NCBI GenBank assembly: GCA_023151335.1
Contig: JAKLJF010000265.1
Location: 1 to 6,979, forward strand
Direction of reading: 5' to 3'
Source of the DNA: Thermoanaerobaculia bacterium
GTDB lineage: Bacteria > Bacteroidota > Bacteroidia > Chitinophagales > Saprospiraceae
DNA length: 6,979 nucleotides
Positions 6,006-6,979 of this stretch are shown in pieces. Every line of letters starts with the position of its first letter. Positions within the stretch are counted from its first letter, which is position 1. Under the pieces are notes generated by a model. It saw nothing but the letters and a program-made list of their open reading frames with translations, was not told where the DNA came from and did not search any database. Both the position numbers and the translations under genes were made by a program.

Positions 6006-6890
6006 ATGTTGACGATAGACCCAACCCAAATCTCCACCAAAGACCTGCACCAGTATATCCTTGGCGCCGTCGCGCCGCGGCCTATTGCGTTTGCCAGTAC
6101 CCTTAGCGCCGACGGCGTGCCGAATCTCGCGCCGTACAGTTTTTTCAACGCCTTCAGCAGCAATCCGCCGATCCTCATCTTTTCCTCGAACCGGCGCGTG
6201 TCCAACAATACGACCAAAGATACCCTGAAAAACGTGGAGGACACGGGTGAGGTAGTAATAAACGTCGTATCGCACCCGATTGTTCGCCAGATGGCGCTTT
6301 GCAGTGTGGAATACGATGCCTCGGTGAACGAATTTGAAAAAGCGGGTTTCACACCCCTGCCTTCGGAGCGGGTGAAGCCGTTCCGGGTGGCGGAAAGTCC
6401 GGTACAAATGGAGTGCAAGGTAGAGCAGATTTTGCCCCTGGGCGAAAAGGGCGGCGCCGGCAACCTGATCATCTGCCGCATCGTATTGATGCACATCGAC
6501 GAGCGCGTGCTCTCGGAAACAGGCCGCATCGATCCGCACAAGATCGATCTGGTGGCCCGCATGGGTCGCTTTTTTTACACCCGCGCCAGCGGACCCGCCA
6601 TTTTTGAGATTCAACAAACGGTGACGGCGATTGGCGTTGGTTTCGACGCCCTGCCTCCCGGACTGCGCCACAGCACAGTGCTCACCGGCAACGATCTTGG
6701 CCATATTGCCGCGCTCACAGTCCTGCCTCCGAAGGAGGAAGTGCTCGCGTTGGCCACTGATGAACGGGTGAAGGCCGCACTTATGCAGGAAGATAAACGG
6801 ACAGCATTGCACCGCCTGGCGCAAGCGCTGATTGAACAAAAGGATGTGGAAATGGCCGCCAAAGCCGCGTTGTTACCGGAATACCTGTAA
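6006..6890 (+). CDS. Flavin reductase-like FMN-binding protein
   Basis: From the preferred ATG at 6006 this is a 294-residue cytoplasmic protein of the flavin reductase-like, FMN-binding split-barrel family. The opening motif YILGAVAPRPIAFASTLSADG (residues 17-37, read in parts), then VPNLAPYSFFNAFSSNPP at 38-55 and ILIFSS at 56-61, is characteristic. GEVVINVVS at 81-89 and SPVQMECKVEQI at 131-142 are further conserved strands. Family members bind FMN and either supply reduced flavin to a monooxygenase or act as NAD(P)H:flavin oxidoreductases; no partner monooxygenase is visible, so the substrate is unassigned. About 85 residues after the barrel (from about 205) form a mostly helical tail ending LLPEYL, with no motif I recognise. 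An in-frame ATG at 5967 would add 13 residues encoded mainly by the repeat array; I prefer 6006 because the homologous part begins right there. Confidence 0.9.
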   Translation: MLTIDPTQISTKDLHQYILGAVAPRPIAFASTLSADGVPNLAPYSFFNAFSSNPPILIFSSNRRVSNNTTKDTLKNVEDTGEVVINVVSHPIVRQMALCSVEYDASVNEFEKAGFTPLPSERVKPFRVAESPVQMECKVEQILPLGEKGGAGNLIICRIVLMHIDERVLSETGRIDPHKIDLVARMGRFFYTRASGPAIFEIQQTVTAIGVGFDALPPGLRHSTVLTGNDLGHIAALTVLPPKEEVLALATDERVKAALMQEDKRTALHRLAQALIEQKDVEMAAKAALLPEYL

Positions 6891-6932
6891 GATTTACGAT
6901 TTACGATTTACGATTTACGATTTACGATTTAC
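6891..6932 (+). repeat. Six perfect 7-bp tandem repeats (GATTTAC) starting after the stop codon
   Basis: GATTTAC is repeated six times without mismatch, beginning on the base immediately after the TAA stop (6888-6890) of the flavin reductase gene. It has no dyad symmetry and no associated hairpin, so it does not look like an intrinsic terminator; none is visible after this gene within the window. Confidence 0.97.
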
Positions 6933-6962
6933 TACACTGGAATCTAAGTTTTAAGACGTTTG

Positions 6963-6970
6963 TATCTTTA
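6963..6970 (+). promoter_or_regulatory. Candidate -7 promoter element of a gene beyond the window
   Basis: TATCTTTA, followed by CG and an A-run, is one mismatch from the Bacteroidota -7 consensus TAnnTTTG. A -33 TTG at the expected distance is not evident (TGG occurs at 6938-6940). It would serve a rightward gene starting past the right edge. Confidence 0.35.
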
Positions 6971-6979
6971 CGAAAAAAT

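Noticed and set aside
6003..6839. 278-codon and shorter open frames on the minus strand opposite the flavin reductase gene
   Set aside because: The plus-strand frame has clear family motifs throughout; the antisense frames have no domain signature and one would begin inside the sense gene without upstream signals.
5973..6932. CRISPR array
   Set aside because: The repeats are 7-8 bp with no spacers between them and no cas genes are present.

Overview
This window looks like chromosomal DNA from a member of the Bacteroidota. The evidence is a SusC/SusD outer-membrane uptake pair, start codons without clear Shine-Dalgarno sequences, and candidate promoters of the Bacteroidota type (a -33 TTG/TTTG box and a -7 TAnnTTTG box). 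Coding regions are GC-rich for the phylum and favour C-ending codons, while intergenic DNA is AT-rich. A Saprospiria-, Chitinophagia- or Cytophagia-like lineage is a reasonable guess, but the sequence alone does not settle it.

Layout, left to right. Positions 254 to 1 (minus) hold the first 84 codons of a LacI-family repressor that runs off the left edge. A 449-bp regulatory region (255-703) follows. It contains a perfect 12-bp LacI/PurR-type palindrome inside the probable lacI-type promoter, and candidate promoters for the rightward operon. Positions 704-3673 encode a full-length SusC-like TonB-dependent transporter. After 18 bp, 3692-5197 encodes its SusD-like surface lipoprotein partner. 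A strong intrinsic terminator (5226-5266) and a second hairpin separate this operon from a convergent gene at 5287-5784 (minus) for a membrane-anchored TlpA/ResA-like thioredoxin. Divergent from that gene, 6006-6890 encodes an FMN-binding flavin reductase-family protein. The last 39 bases appear to hold the promoter of a gene beyond the window.

Functionally, the repressor plus SusC/SusD form the regulator and uptake parts of a small glycan-utilisation-type locus: SusD captures an oligosaccharide at the cell surface, SusC imports it using TonB energy, and the LacI protein presumably senses a derived sugar. No glycoside hydrolase lies downstream of susD inside the window, so the substrate cannot be read from context. 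The thioredoxin and flavin reductase genes look like unrelated redox neighbours.

The least ordinary feature is a set of short tandem arrays with 7-8 bp units at four gene boundaries in the right-hand 1.8 kb. One begins on the susD stop codon, one lies just upstream of the thioredoxin start, one abuts the flavin reductase start codon, and one begins on the base after the flavin reductase stop. Two of them appear to be the same TGATTG-type repeat in opposite orientations. I did not find a convincing new defence, mobile or RNA-based system here.
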